Source: Pedobacter hiemivivus (GTDB lineage: Bacteria > Bacteroidota > Bacteroidia > Sphingobacteriales > Sphingobacteriaceae). From it: 64,000 nucleotides of DNA. Location of the stretch: the NCBI RefSeq assembly GCF_004331685.1, contig NZ_SJSM01000006.1, positions 62,001 through 126,000 on the forward strand. The letters run 5' to 3'. This document shows, piece after piece, positions 35,976 to 45,300 of the stretch. A model generated the notes under the pieces. It had not been told where the DNA came from and searched no databases. It saw nothing but the letters and a program-made list of their open reading frames with translations. The position numbers and the translations under genes were made by a program. How positions within the stretch are numbered: position 1 is the first letter of the stretch; every line of letters starts with the position of its first letter.

Positions 35976-36674
35976 TTACCTGTTACTCCCTATATTCACC
36001 TGAATTCCGATAGAAATAGGATTCAAGAGAAACTCCGACTTATTGTACTTATTAAAGGTTCTGGTGTTATTAATATCCAATGTAACCGTCTCTTGTCGCT
36101 CATAGAAAACAAAAAAATCCAGACTTGCCTCCGCAAACAGCGTAACCTGTGGAATCGGGTTAATCTTAAGTCCCATCACTGGCGAAGCGATAAATCCTGA
36201 CTTACTTGCTTCGGCACCAGTAGGAGACAAAGCCGCGCCTTCAGCAGCAAGAGCAATTGGATTTTTAGAAACTAATGTCCCCTCAAATTTATTATATCTA
36301 TATCCAACATCAAATCCAAAATACGGTTGTATCCTGGAAAAATTAAGATTCTTTTCAAACCCTAGCTTAAAGCTATAGTCCGTCATTTTTCCATTAGCCT
36401 CTTCACAATTCAGACAGTTGTTTACGATTTGAACATTCTTTTTAAGGTAACTTCCACTCAGCCTGTAACTAATCTGGTTATCATTGAACTTTAACATTCC
36501 GCTATGGAAAGACGTTTCTGTCAATTTCCCCACTTCTTTTTGATTTAAAATCCGCGGCATCTGCATCAGATTATAGCCCCGGACAGCGATGCTATAATTA
36601 TAATCCCCATTTATCTGCGAGAAGGCAGTACTACTAAGCAAAAGAGAGAGCATAATTAGTACTTGTTTTTTCAT
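35976..36674 (-). CDS. Small outer-membrane beta-barrel protein, unknown role
   Basis: A 232-residue protein with a signal peptide (MKKQVLIMLSLLLSSTAFSQ) and alternating strands ending in SEFLLNPISIGIQVNIGS, consistent with a small outer-membrane barrel. Two Cys close together (NCLNCEE, about residue 68-72) are unusual in such a protein. It lies 198 bases upstream of the polysaccharide export gene on the same strand and is divergent from the XRE regulator. It may belong to the export locus, or be an independent surface protein controlled with the regulator. No specific family is recognised. Confidence 0.7.
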   Translation of the reverse strand: MKKQVLIMLSLLLSSTAFSQINGDYNYSIAVRGYNLMQMPRILNQKEVGKLTETSFHSGMLKFNDNQISYRLSGSYLKKNVQIVNNCLNCEEANGKMTDYSFKLGFEKNLNFSRIQPYFGFDVGYRYNKFEGTLVSKNPIALAAEGAALSPTGAEASKSGFIASPVMGLKINPIPQVTLFAEASLDFFVFYERQETVTLDINNTRTFNKYNKSEFLLNPISIGIQVNIGSNR

Positions 36675-36700
36675 TTATCTTGTGAACTTATTTTTCTAAT

Positions 36701-36739
36701 CAAATCTATGATAATAAAATACAATTTTAATCAAATCTA
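36701..36739 (-). promoter_or_regulatory. Two repeated TAnnTTTG-like elements upstream of the barrel gene
   Basis: AATCAAATCTA occurs twice (around 36699-36709 and 36730-36740). On the - strand each gives TAGATTTG, a match to the TAnnTTTG promoter element, 27 and 58 bases upstream of the ATG at 36674. Neither has a good -33 TTTG at the standard spacing. The repeat may mark tandem promoters or a regulator site in this divergent region. Confidence 0.35.
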
Positions 36740-36858
36740 ACGATTCATTCATAGTCATTTTTTATGCCAACATTCTAAAACACTTCAATGTTTTTTAAAA
36801 TAAAAAAAATAAAAACTTAGTCGATTGTGTGGTTTCTCAATTAGCTTTTGAATATCTT

Positions 36859-36864
36859 AAGGAG
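36859..36864 (+). promoter_or_regulatory. Strong Shine-Dalgarno sequence of the XRE regulator gene
   Basis: AAGGAG sits 8 bases before the ATG at 36873. Most genes in the window, like most Bacteroidota genes, have no such sequence, so this one stands out and supports the chosen start. Confidence 0.7.
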
Positions 36865-36872
36865 AAAACGAT

Positions 36873-37211
36873 ATGAGTGACGTAAGCAAAAATATTAAGA
36901 CACTGCGCAAGAAAAACGGATGGAGCCAAAGACAAGCTGCAGAACAACTAAACATCTCAGTTCCAGCCTTCTCTAAAATAGAAACCGGAATCACCGACTT
37001 AAACATCTCCAGACTGAACCAAATTGCACGACTATTTAAGGTAAGCCCAATGCAACTCATGGCAGTAGATGAAGATCCACAAGTATTACATGCCTTAAAT
37101 GTAGGACAGTTAAAAAAACAAATTGCCAAAAAAGAAGCAGAGGTGATTCAACTTCAAGATGAAATCATAGCGCTCTTCGAAAGAATTAGAACCAGGAAAA
37201 AAGGTGGTTAA
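36873..37211 (+). CDS. XRE-family helix-turn-helix regulator with C-terminal coiled coil
   Basis: A 112-residue DNA-binding protein. Residues 5-60 form the HTH_3 domain: IKTLRKKNGWSQRQAAEQL, then ISVPAFSKIETGITDLN for the recognition helix and loop, and LNQIARLFKVSPMQLM. Residues 75-105 are a charged heptad-like helix (KKQIAKKEAEVIQLQDEIIA) that probably mediates dimerisation. Such small regulators beside capsule loci in Bacteroidota often control surface polysaccharide expression, but the target here is unknown. It is divergent from the barrel gene at 35976-36674 and convergent with purU, separated from it by a hairpin terminator. Confidence 0.88.
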   Translation: MSDVSKNIKTLRKKNGWSQRQAAEQLNISVPAFSKIETGITDLNISRLNQIARLFKVSPMQLMAVDEDPQVLHALNVGQLKKQIAKKEAEVIQLQDEIIALFERIRTRKKGG

Positions 37212-37226
37212 GGCAAAATTATCAGA

Positions 37227-37256
37227 CTGTTGTATTTACTCAAATACAACAGTTTT
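37227..37256 (+). terminator. Intrinsic terminator of the XRE gene, overlapping the end of purU
   Basis: CTGTTGTATTT (37227-37237) pairs with AAATACAACAG (37242-37252) around the loop ACTC, followed on the + strand by TTTTGTT. It lies 15 bases after the regulator stop codon. The right arm is part of the last codons of purU on the other strand, so the hairpin and the purU C-terminus are constrained together. Confidence 0.8.
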
Positions 37257-38060
37257 GTTCTTATACACAAACACCCGATCATTCAACACTAGATGTAAGG
37301 CTTTTGCCAATACCGATGTCTCAATCTCCTTCCCGGATTTCACCATATCCGCAGCAGTAAAAGAATGATTCACCGGAATAATCTGCTGCGCGATAATTGG
37401 CCCCTCATCCAAATCATTCGTTACAAAATGTGCTGTTGCGCCAATCAGCTTCACCCCTCTTTCAAAAGCTTGCTTATAAGGTCTTGCCCCAGCAAATGCC
37501 GGTAGGAAAGAGTGATGGATGTTGACCACCTTATTGGGGAAGTTGGCCACAAACTGAGGCGAAAGGATACGCATAAACTTAGCCAACACAATATAATCAG
37601 GCTGATACGCTTTGATTTTAAAGATAATATCCCGCTCAGACACCGCCTTGTCCTCATGATAAGGAATCAGAAAAAACGGAATATCAAACCGATCGCAGAT
37701 CTTTTGAAGCACACTATGGTTACCAATTACACAAAGCACAGTGGCTCCCAACGTACCGAAATTATTCCGGATCAGAATATCAGCCAAACAATGGTACTCC
37801 TTAGTCACCATCACTACGATCTTTTTATCAGGAACAGGGTTCACGCTAATCATTGCCCCTTCAGGCAAAATCTGCTTCAGACTCAACTCCAATGGGATTT
37901 CATCCGCAATACCATCCACTTCCAAACGCATAAAGAAGCGATCTTCCGCTTTATCTACATGCTCGCGCATAGAAATGATGTTAAGCTCTGCTTCGGATAA
38001 TATTCTGGAAATGTCTGCAACCAGGCCTACCCGGTCCTTGCATTGGATAATGATAATCAT
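37236..38060 (-). CDS. purU: Formyltetrahydrofolate deformylase
   Basis: A 274-residue cytoplasmic enzyme that hydrolyses 10-formyltetrahydrofolate to formate and tetrahydrofolate. An N-terminal ACT-type domain (residues 1-75: IIIQCKDRVGLVADISRIL, then ISMREHVDKAEDRFFMRLEV) precedes the formyltransferase domain. The latter has VLAKFMRILSP, VVNIHHSFLPAFAGARPYKQ (Asn-His catalytic pair) and LIGATAHFVTNDLDEGPII (catalytic Asp). The length matches the family. It is transcribed toward the XRE gene and is unrelated to the polysaccharide genes on either side. Confidence 0.95.
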   Translation of the reverse strand: MIIIIQCKDRVGLVADISRILSEAELNIISMREHVDKAEDRFFMRLEVDGIADEIPLELSLKQILPEGAMISVNPVPDKKIVVMVTKEYHCLADILIRNNFGTLGATVLCVIGNHSVLQKICDRFDIPFFLIPYHEDKAVSERDIIFKIKAYQPDYIVLAKFMRILSPQFVANFPNKVVNIHHSFLPAFAGARPYKQAFERGVKLIGATAHFVTNDLDEGPIIAQQIIPVNHSFTAADMVKSGKEIETSVLAKALHLVLNDRVFVYKNKTVVFE

Positions 38061-38124
38061 TAGGATATCGCGCTAAATTAAAAAAGCAAGATAGCAATAT
38101 CCTTTAATGATTAACAAGAAATAG

Positions 38125-39261
38125 CTATTCGAAATAATTTAGGGTTTTAAAACCACCTTCTTTTAGGTATTCGTCTTTCTTCATCAGGTGTAAATCCGAC
38201 TGAATCATATCTTGCACCAATGCAGGTAAGTCATACTTAGGTTTCCAACCCAATTTGGTATTGGCCTTAGTTGGATCACCCAATAAAAGATCAACTTCTG
38301 TAGGACGGAAATATTTTTCATCCACCTGTACTACAACAGTACCCGGTTTTAAGTTTGCATCATTTAAGCCAAGCTTCGCAACCATTTCCTGATCAACATC
38401 AATGATCACTCCGCGTTCGTGCTCATCCTTACCACTAAACTCAACTTCTATGCCCAGCTCCGCAAAACTCATTTTCACAAAGTCTCTAACCGTAGTGGTG
38501 ATCCCGGTAGCAATCACATAATCTTCAGGCTGTTCTTGTTGAAGAATCAACCACATCGCTTCGATATAGTCTTTAGCATGGCCCCAATCTCTTTGCGCAG
38601 AAAGGTTACCCAGATACAAGCAATTTTGTAGACCCAAAGCTATTTTACAAGCTGCCCTGGTAATTTTACGCGTTACAAAAGTCTCCCCTCTAAGCGGACT
38701 TTCGTGGTTAAACAAAATCCCGTTACAAGCATACATTTTATAAGCTTCCCTGTAGTTTACTGTAATCCAGTACCCATACATTTTGGCCACTGCATAAGGA
38801 GAACGCGGATAGAAAGGCGTAGATTCACTTTGTGGAACCGCCTGTACCAATCCGTACAACTCAGAAGTTGAAGCCTGGTAGATCTTTGTTTTTTTCTCCA
38901 TTCCCAAAATCCGTATCGCCTCCAATAACCTTAAAGTACCAATACCATCCGCATTAGCGGTATATTCAGGCATTTCAAAGCTCACATGAACGTGGCTCAT
39001 CGCGGCAAGGTTATAGATTTCGTCCGGTTGAGTTTCCTGGATAATGCGAATTAAATTGGTCGAATCGGTCAAATCACCATAATGCAATTTCATTTTCACA
39101 CCTTGCTCATGCTGGTCCTGATACAAATGATCGATCCGATCCGTATTAAATGACGAAGATCTACGCTTTAAACCATGTACAAAATACCCTTTTTTCAGCA
39201 AAAATTCCGCTAAATATGCACCATCCTGTCCCGTAATACCGGTTATTAAAGCTACTTTCAT
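38125..39261 (-). CDS. gmd: GDP-mannose 4,6-dehydratase
   Basis: A 378-residue SDR that makes GDP-4-keto-6-deoxymannose, precursor of GDP-fucose and other deoxysugars. [20 protein letters not shown] is the NADP-binding loop. [19 protein letters not shown] is diagnostic for Gmd, and [13 protein letters not shown] and [13 protein letters not shown] supply the catalytic Thr/Ser, Glu, Tyr and Lys. [19 protein letters not shown] is also diagnostic. I chose ATG 39261; the frame reaches TTG 39264, only one codon longer. No fcl or rmd gene is seen next to it. A promoter block nearly identical to that of the next gene lies upstream. Confidence 0.96.
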   Translation of the reverse strand: MKVALITGITGQDGAYLAEFLLKKGYFVHGLKRRSSSFNTDRIDHLYQDQHEQGVKMKLHYGDLTDSTNLIRIIQETQPDEIYNLAAMSHVHVSFEMPEYTANADGIGTLRLLEAIRILGMEKKTKIYQASTSELYGLVQAVPQSESTPFYPRSPYAVAKMYGYWITVNYREAYKMYACNGILFNHESPLRGETFVTRKITRAACKIALGLQNCLYLGNLSAQRDWGHAKDYIEAMWLILQQEQPEDYVIATGITTTVRDFVKMSFAELGIEVEFSGKDEHERGVIIDVDQEMVAKLGLNDANLKPGTVVVQVDEKYFRPTEVDLLLGDPTKANTKLGWKPKYDLPALVQDMIQSDLHLMKKDEYLKEGGFKTLNYFE

Positions 39262-39286
39262 CAATATATGTCTTTTAATTTGCAGG

Positions 39287-39311
39287 CGTAAACATACGAA
39301 ATAATTTAATT
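39287..39311 (-). promoter_or_regulatory. Promoter block of gmd, shared with the UDP-sugar dehydrogenase gene
   Basis: These 25 bases match 40593-40617 at 23 positions. On the - strand they contain TATGTTTA, one base away from TAnnTTTG, which would place the transcript start about 20 bases before the gmd ATG. No convincing -33 TTTG is present. Conservation outside coding sequence supports a regulatory role. Confidence 0.55.
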
Positions 39312-39314
39312 TCC

Positions 39315-40589
39315 CTACAAGCGAGCGTCAGCAAACTTGCGGTCAATAAAAGATTTTGTATCAAAAATAATGGCTCCATTCTGCTTATAGCTGGCATAAT
39401 CCAGATTCAGGAACTCGTTATGCGCAACAGCGATGATGATTGCTTTATAATTTTTTTCGTCTAAGTTTTGCTTTAAGGTAATGCCATACTCCTCATGCAC
39501 CTCCTCGGCAATGGCCCAGGGATCATACACATGAACATCCATTCCAAATTGCTGCAACTCCGTATAAATGTCGACCACTTTAGTATTTCTCACATCGGGA
39601 CAATTTTCCTTAAAAGCAAAACCCAGAATAAGCGCTTTCTCCCCTTTTACAGAGGAACCATTCGCAATCAGCATTTTTACGACTTTACTTGCCACAAAAA
39701 CACCCATATTTTCGTTCACCCGTCTTCCCGACAGGATTACTTGCGGCGTATAGCCTAATGCATTTGACTTATAAGCGAGATAATATGGGTCGACACCAAT
39801 GCAATGTCCACCTACCAATCCTGGTTTATATTTTAAAAAATTCCATTTCGTTCCCGCAGCAGCGATCACATCAGCCGTATCAATCTCCATTTTATCGAAA
39901 ATCAAAGCCAACTCGTTTACGAAAGAAATATTCACATCGCGCTGCGCGTTTTCTATCGCCTTTGAAGCTTCCGCTACTTTAATGCTTGGCGCTTTATGTG
40001 TACCCGCAGTAATGATACTAGAATACAGTCCGTCGATCCAATCCGCCACTTCAGGTGTAGAACCAGAGGTCACTTTCATAATTTTAGTCAGCGTATTCAC
40101 TTTATCCCCTGGATTGATCCTTTCTGGCGAATAACCACAGTAAAAGTCAACGTTATATTTTAATCCTGAATATTTTTCCAATACAGGGACACAATCCTCT
40201 TCGGTGCAGCCCGGATAAACGGTAGATTCGTAAATCACGATATCACCTTTGGACAGATATTTCCCCAACATTTCTGTCGCAGCTAGAAGCGGCTTTAAAT
40301 CCGGAGACTTAAATTGATCGATAGGCGTGGGTACCGTAACGATATATACATTGCAGTCTTGTAACAGACTTACATCCGAAGAAAGCGCAAGTCCATTGCC
40401 CAAAACATCCTTTAAGGCACCTAAGTCGGCCTCTTTAGTAATGTCTCTATTTGCCGAAAGGTCTGTTATCCGGGTCTCATTGATATCAAAACCAAGGACT
40501 TGATATTGTTTGGCAAACTCGATGGCTAAAGGTAATCCAACGTATCCTAAACCTATGATTGCAATGTGTGGCTTTTTTGCTGCTGACAT
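39315..40589 (-). CDS. Nucleotide-sugar dehydrogenase (TviB/WbpO-like UDP-HexNAc 6-dehydrogenase)
   Basis: A 424-residue UDP-glucose/UDP-HexNAc dehydrogenase family enzyme that oxidises C6 of a UDP-sugar to a uronate in two NAD-dependent steps. [19 protein letters not shown] is the NAD loop. [19 protein letters not shown] has the TviB-type region after the first domain. [20 protein letters not shown] contains the catalytic Cys. [19 protein letters not shown] begins the C-terminal domain. These features resemble TviB/WbpO (UDP-GlcNAc or UDP-GalNAc substrates) more than plain UDP-glucose dehydrogenase. The predicted promoter is so close that the mRNA may be leaderless. Confidence 0.92.
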   Translation of the reverse strand: MSAAKKPHIAIIGLGYVGLPLAIEFAKQYQVLGFDINETRITDLSANRDITKEADLGALKDVLGNGLALSSDVSLLQDCNVYIVTVPTPIDQFKSPDLKPLLAATEMLGKYLSKGDIVIYESTVYPGCTEEDCVPVLEKYSGLKYNVDFYCGYSPERINPGDKVNTLTKIMKVTSGSTPEVADWIDGLYSSIITAGTHKAPSIKVAEASKAIENAQRDVNISFVNELALIFDKMEIDTADVIAAAGTKWNFLKYKPGLVGGHCIGVDPYYLAYKSNALGYTPQVILSGRRVNENMGVFVASKVVKMLIANGSSVKGEKALILGFAFKENCPDVRNTKVVDIYTELQQFGMDVHVYDPWAIAEEVHEEYGITLKQNLDEKNYKAIIIAVAHNEFLNLDYASYKQNGAIIFDTKSFIDRKFADARL

Positions 40590-40592
40590 GGC

Positions 40593-40623
40593 CGCAAACT
40601 TACGAAATAATTTAATTCACAAA
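40593..40623 (-). promoter_or_regulatory. Promoter of the nucleotide-sugar dehydrogenase gene
   Basis: On the - strand TTTG (40620-40623) and TAAGTTTG (40595-40602) are separated by 17 bases and match the Bacteroidota -33 and -7 elements. With the usual geometry transcription would begin at about 40588-40590, on the ATG itself. Confidence 0.65.
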
Positions 40624-40789
40624 TGTTGCTAAAAACAATCGTTTTCAGGAAAGTAATCCCAAGCATCAACCGATTTCAGCAGTAAACAAACAAAATCGAG
40701 AATAAAAAATGTAAGACTAACGAAAATCAGTAAACAATTCAATATACAAACGGCGTTGTAAGCCTGCAAACGGAGCTTTCAGGTATAAT

Positions 40790-40917
40790 AATGAATAGGG
40801 GACAAATATGGAATAAGTAGCTAGTAAGTTGTGGGTTGCTTTACCCTTGGTTTACTATAGGGGTAAAGCAACCCTAAGCCAACCCTAAAGCAAGGGTAAA
40901 GCAACCCCTTATTCATT
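40790..40917. repeat. Imperfect palindromic element with two alternative right arms
   Basis: The gap 40590-41135 has no gene. It holds an outer inverted repeat, AATGAATAGGGG (40790-40801) with CCCCTTATTCATT (40905-40917), enclosing GGGTTGCTTTACCC (40833-40846). The inner sequence has two exact reverse complements, at 40861-40874 and 40894-40907. The element could fold as a long cruciform with alternative stems. It resembles a non-coding palindromic repeat (MITE- or BIME-like). No transposase or target duplication was found. Confidence 0.65.
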
Positions 40918-41072
40918 CCCAATTTTAGCCCTACTCATTCGCTATTCATAACGATGCCTCCCAACAACCTGATAAAATCTGACCTAAAGCTAAACGCACA
41001 CCAAAAAAAGAATAAGCAATACTGGAAAGCTTCCCTTTTCGAAAAAAGTGGTTCGGAATTATAATCCTGAAC

Positions 41073-41107
41073 TACTTCATCTGCCAGAAATTCTAGCAGA
41101 TGAAGTA
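41073..41107 (+). promoter_or_regulatory. 12-bp stem-loop just upstream of the BclB-domain gene
   Basis: TACTTCATCTGC (41073-41084) pairs exactly with GCAGATGAAGTA (41096-41107) across an 11-base loop, ending 28 bases before the ATG at 41136. An imperfect inverted repeat (GTTCGGA/TCCTGAAC) lies directly upstream at about 41051-41072. It may be a structured leader or an operator. No TAnnTTTG element is evident in this gap. Confidence 0.5.
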
Positions 41108-41135
41108 ATTTCGAAAGAAATTTTATTTAAAAAAC

Positions 41136-42347
41136 ATGAGAAAAATATTTACTTTTTTAATCTTTACTTTAATTGCGCTCAATACTTTCGCACAAACTCC
41201 TCAAAAAATCAATTACCAGGCAGTGATCCGCAATGCTACCGGACAACCTGTACCCAGTCAGGCAGTAGGACTACGCCTCACGATACAAAACGGGCTGGCA
41301 GGTGCTGCCATTTATACGGAAACGCAATTGCCAACCACAAATGCTTTTGGATTGGTGAACCTGCAAATTGGAACCGGAACAGTAGTGACGGGTACCTTTT
41401 CACTCATCCCCTGGTCTACAGGTAATAAATATCTCAAAATCGAAGCAGATATTGCCGGCGGAACGGCTTATACCTTACTGGGTGTTGTCGAGCTGGTTAG
41501 TGTCCCTTATGCTTTAAACGCGTCGACTTCAATAACCAGCAACGATAACCGCTGGGCAGCTGCGGGCGCAAACATCCTGAACAACAATACCGGAGGTGTC
41601 GGAATCGGTCCCGGATCGGGCACATTCCCTGCAAATGATGCGGTATTGGACATCTGGTCTACCACCAAAGGTATCCTGATTCCAAGAGTAGCTTCAGCAA
41701 CAGCGATCACTTCACCAAGTGATGGTTTACTGGTTTATCAGACCAACGCACCTAAAGGTTTCTATTATTCAAAAACAGGTGCATGGGTAAGACTTACCGA
41801 TGCCAACGATGCTTCCGGTGGTTCTAATGGCGGTGCGATTATTCCCTTCTCATCAGGTGTTCCTGTAACCCTGACCACCATCGCAGGCGGACTTGCCGGT
41901 ACACCGAGTTTTATCGGTTTTGGCAGCAGTGCACCCAGCCCTTCTGTACTTGGTTCGACAATTGATCTGACGGGCGCAGCAGGTACACCGTTGAACTTTG
42001 CCTTTTCTATGCCAAGAAGCGGGACGATAAAAAGCATGTCTGCCTACTTTAGCACTACAGCCGCATTAGCGCTGATCGGCTCAACGGTGACCATTACTGC
42101 ACAGCTTTATTCCAGTACGAGCCCCGACAACAGCTTTACCGCTGTTCCAGGCGCATCGGTTACTTTAGCCCCTTCATTATCGGGTATCATTAGTATAGGT
42201 TCCATATCTAATGGAATTACAACTGGGCTCAACATTCCGGTAACGGCACAAACACGCTTTTTATTGGTGTTCTCTTCTTCAGCTGCAGGAATATCACTAA
42301 TCACTACCGTAAATGGCTATGCCAGTGCCGGATTAAGTATTGAGTAA
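41136..42347 (+). CDS. Secreted surface protein with a BclB-like C-terminal domain
   Basis: A 403-residue protein. The signal peptide is [20 protein letters not shown]. Residues 21-130 ([20 protein letters not shown] onward) form the N-terminal domain common in Bacteroidota tail-fibre-like surface proteins. A middle region has [20 protein letters not shown] and TKGILIPRV, the pattern often found before trimeric collars. Residues ~230-403 begin [20 protein letters not shown] and end [13 protein letters not shown] and [12 protein letters not shown]. They closely resemble the C-terminal domain of Bacillus exosporium glycoprotein BclB. The next gene starts 31 bases later, so the two are probably co-transcribed. 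No T9SS sorting domain is seen. Confidence 0.85.
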   Translation: MRKIFTFLIFTLIALNTFAQTPQKINYQAVIRNATGQPVPSQAVGLRLTIQNGLAGAAIYTETQLPTTNAFGLVNLQIGTGTVVTGTFSLIPWSTGNKYLKIEADIAGGTAYTLLGVVELVSVPYALNASTSITSNDNRWAAAGANILNNNTGGVGIGPGSGTFPANDAVLDIWSTTKGILIPRVASATAITSPSDGLLVYQTNAPKGFYYSKTGAWVRLTDANDASGGSNGGAIIPFSSGVPVTLTTIAGGLAGTPSFIGFGSSAPSPSVLGSTIDLTGAAGTPLNFAFSMPRSGTIKSMSAYFSTTAALALIGSTVTITAQLYSSTSPDNSFTAVPGASVTLAPSLSGIISIGSISNGITTGLNIPVTAQTRFLLVFSSSAAGISLITTVNGYASAGLSIE

Positions 42348-42378
42348 ACAAGTTAAGCAGATCACTAAACATATTATT

Positions 42379-45300
42379 ATGAGATACCTCAAAACAATTA
42401 TATTGTTGTGGGTTTCGATTTTGGCTTGCCTGACAGCAAATGCTCAATCTGCGAATAGCCATACAACCAGTGCCGGGGGCGGTAGCGTATCGCTGCCCGG
42501 AGGGAACACGCTGGGTTTCACCATTGGAGAGCCTTTTATCAGCACCATCGGAACAAACCCGCAGTTCACACAGGGCTTACATCAAACCTTATTGTCTTTT
42601 TCAGTAACAGATGTGAACTCTCCAAATGTAATCACGGCTTACAAAGAAGGCGGAGTGGTTCTTGTCACGGTTAACTTTAATCAGCCTGTTCTTGTAACGG
42701 GCATACCTGAACTCGCGCTGAATAGTGGAGGAAAAGCCCTTTATACATCAGGATCAGGAACCACCGTGCTTACCTTCACTTATACCGTAGCTGCAGGAGA
42801 AAACTCCACAGATCTGGACTATAGTGCTATCGGGTCATTAACCCTGGCTGGTGGAAGTACCATTCAAAATAGTCTTGGTGCAAATGCGCCCCTGACCTTA
42901 CCGGTTCCGGGTGCTGCTGGCTCTTTGGCTGCAAATAAAGACATCATAATTGATACTCAGGCACCGACGCAAACGATCGCTACTGCTCTATTTTCCAATG
43001 ACGCGAATGCATCTGGCACTTATTTCCTTACCAATACAGCTAATCAAACTGTTTCGGGCACTTTAAGTGCCAATCTTGTGGCCGGAGAAATTGTAGAAGT
43101 ATCGTTTAACAATGGTACAAGCTATGCACCGGCAACAATCACTGCAGGAGATAATGCCTGGTCAATAGCCACAACATTAACCGCCAGCAATACCCTAAAG
43201 GTTAGAGTTGTTGACGCTTTGGGTAATACCGGAACGGAATACTCAAAGGGATATGTATATGACATCGTCCCTCCGACAGCAACCCTGGCTCTCGCGAGTT
43301 CTGCCTTAAAGATCGGATCAACTCCTTTGCTGACGATTACCTTCAGCGAAGCGGTGACTAATTTTGCTAATGCTGATCTGACCATTATGAATGGTACCTT
43401 AACAGCTGTCACCACTGGTGATGCTGGAGTTACCTGGACGGCCACATTTACCCCGACCAATAACTTTACAAGTCTGGTTAATTCCATCACACTGGATAAA
43501 GAAGGTTTAACGGATCTTGCCGGAAATGCCGGAGCAGGAACATCAGCTACGGCCAATTATACAATTGACACACAAGCACCAACACTTTCTTCGGTAGCTA
43601 TTGTTTCTGACAATGTCGTTTCTACACGCGCTAAAGTTGGTAACACTGCAACATTAACCTTTACAGCAAGTGAAACCATACAGACACCAACAGTTACCAT
43701 CGCTGGTCATGTGGTTGTTCCAACTGCTACAGGAAATAACTGGACTGCAACCTACACTTTTGTATCTGGTGATACAGAAGGACTGGTGGCTTACAACATC
43801 GCCTTCAGTGATCTTGCCAGCAATGCAGGTACAGCCGTTACAACAGGCACAGGATCTGTAACTTTTGATAAAACGGCTCCTACATTAAGTGCAGTAAATA
43901 TTGCGTCTAACAATGCTACACCTACACTGGCGAAAGTCGGAGATGTAGCTACGCTTACTTTCACTTCAAGCAAAACGGTACAAACACCAACAGTTACCAT
44001 CGCCGGTCATGCGGTTACACCGATAGCTGTTGGCAACAACTGGACGGCAACTTATACTTTTGTATCAGGCGATACAGAAGGACTGGCAGCTTACAATATT
44101 GCTTTCAGTGATCTTACTGGTAATGCCGGTACAGCGGTTACTACAGGTACAGGATCTGTAACGCTTGATAAAACTGTTCCTACCTTAAGCGCAGTAAACA
44201 TTGTTTCTAACAATACAGTACCTACACTTGCTAAAGTTGCCAATACGGCTACGATTACTTTCACTGCAAGTGAGGCTTTAAAAACTCCGGTAGTTACTAT
44301 CGCTGGACATGTGGTTACACCGACAGCAGCGGGCAACAACTGGACCGCAACTTATACTTTTGTATCGGGTGATGCAGAAGGGCTGATTACTTACAACATC
44401 GCTTTCAGCGATCTTGCCGGCAATGCGGGTACAGCCATTACCACCGGTACAGGATCTGTAACCTTTGATAAAACAGTGCCTACCTTAAGTGCAGTGAACA
44501 TTGTTTCTGACAATGTCGTTTCTACACGTGCTAAAGTTGGTAACACTGCAACATTAACCTTTACAGCAAGTGAAAGCGTACAGACACCAGTAGTAACCAT
44601 CGCTGGTCATGCTGTTGCTCCAACAGTAGCAGGAAATAACTGGACTGCAACCTACACTTTTGTATCTGGTGATGCAGAAGGACTGGTGGCTTACAACATC
44701 GCCTTCAGTGATCTTGCCAGCAATGCAGGTACAGCCGTTACAACAGGTACAGGATCTGTAACTTTTGATAAAACAGCGCCTACCTTAACTGCAGTAAATA
44801 TTGTGTCTAACAATGCAGTACCTACACTTGCGAAAGTCGGAGATGTAGCTACGCTTACTTTCACATCAAGCAAAACGGTACAAACACCAACGGTAACCAT
44901 CGCTGGTCATGCGGTTACACCAACTGCTACGGGCAACAACTGGACAGCAACTTATACTTTTGTATCTGGTGATACAGAAGGACAGGTTGCTTACAACATT
45001 GCTTTCAGTGACTTGACAGGAAATGTGGGTAGTCCGGTTTCCAACGGTTCTGGCTCAGTTGCTTTTGATCAGACTGCTCCTGTAGTTCCTGCAGGTTTAG
45101 CAGCAACATCTGGTGATACACAGATCATCCCTAACTGGACTGCTAACACAGAAACTGACCTTTCGAAATACAGAATTACGTATGGAACAAACCCTGCTTC
45201 ACTTACTTCAACAGTAGACGTTACAGCAGGAACTACAACCTATACAAATACGGGATTAACAAACGGTACTACCTATTATTACCAGATTCAGGCGCTTGAC

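Noticed and set aside
37451..38076. Open frames inside purU on both strands
   Set aside because: purU is fully accounted for by conserved motifs, and the overlapping frames have no recognisable protein features.
42340..42378. Longer start for the giant adhesin
   Set aside because: It would place charged residues before the signal peptide and overlap the preceding gene; ATG 42379 starts a normal signal peptide.
43122..44900. Several - strand open frames antisense to the adhesin repeats
   Set aside because: They recur with the 300-bp period and encode near-identical low-complexity sequences. They are shadows of the repeats on the coding strand.
43561..45060. Tandem repeats as a possible CRISPR array
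   Set aside because: Units are 300 bp, in frame and protein-coding, with no short direct repeats separated by unique spacers.
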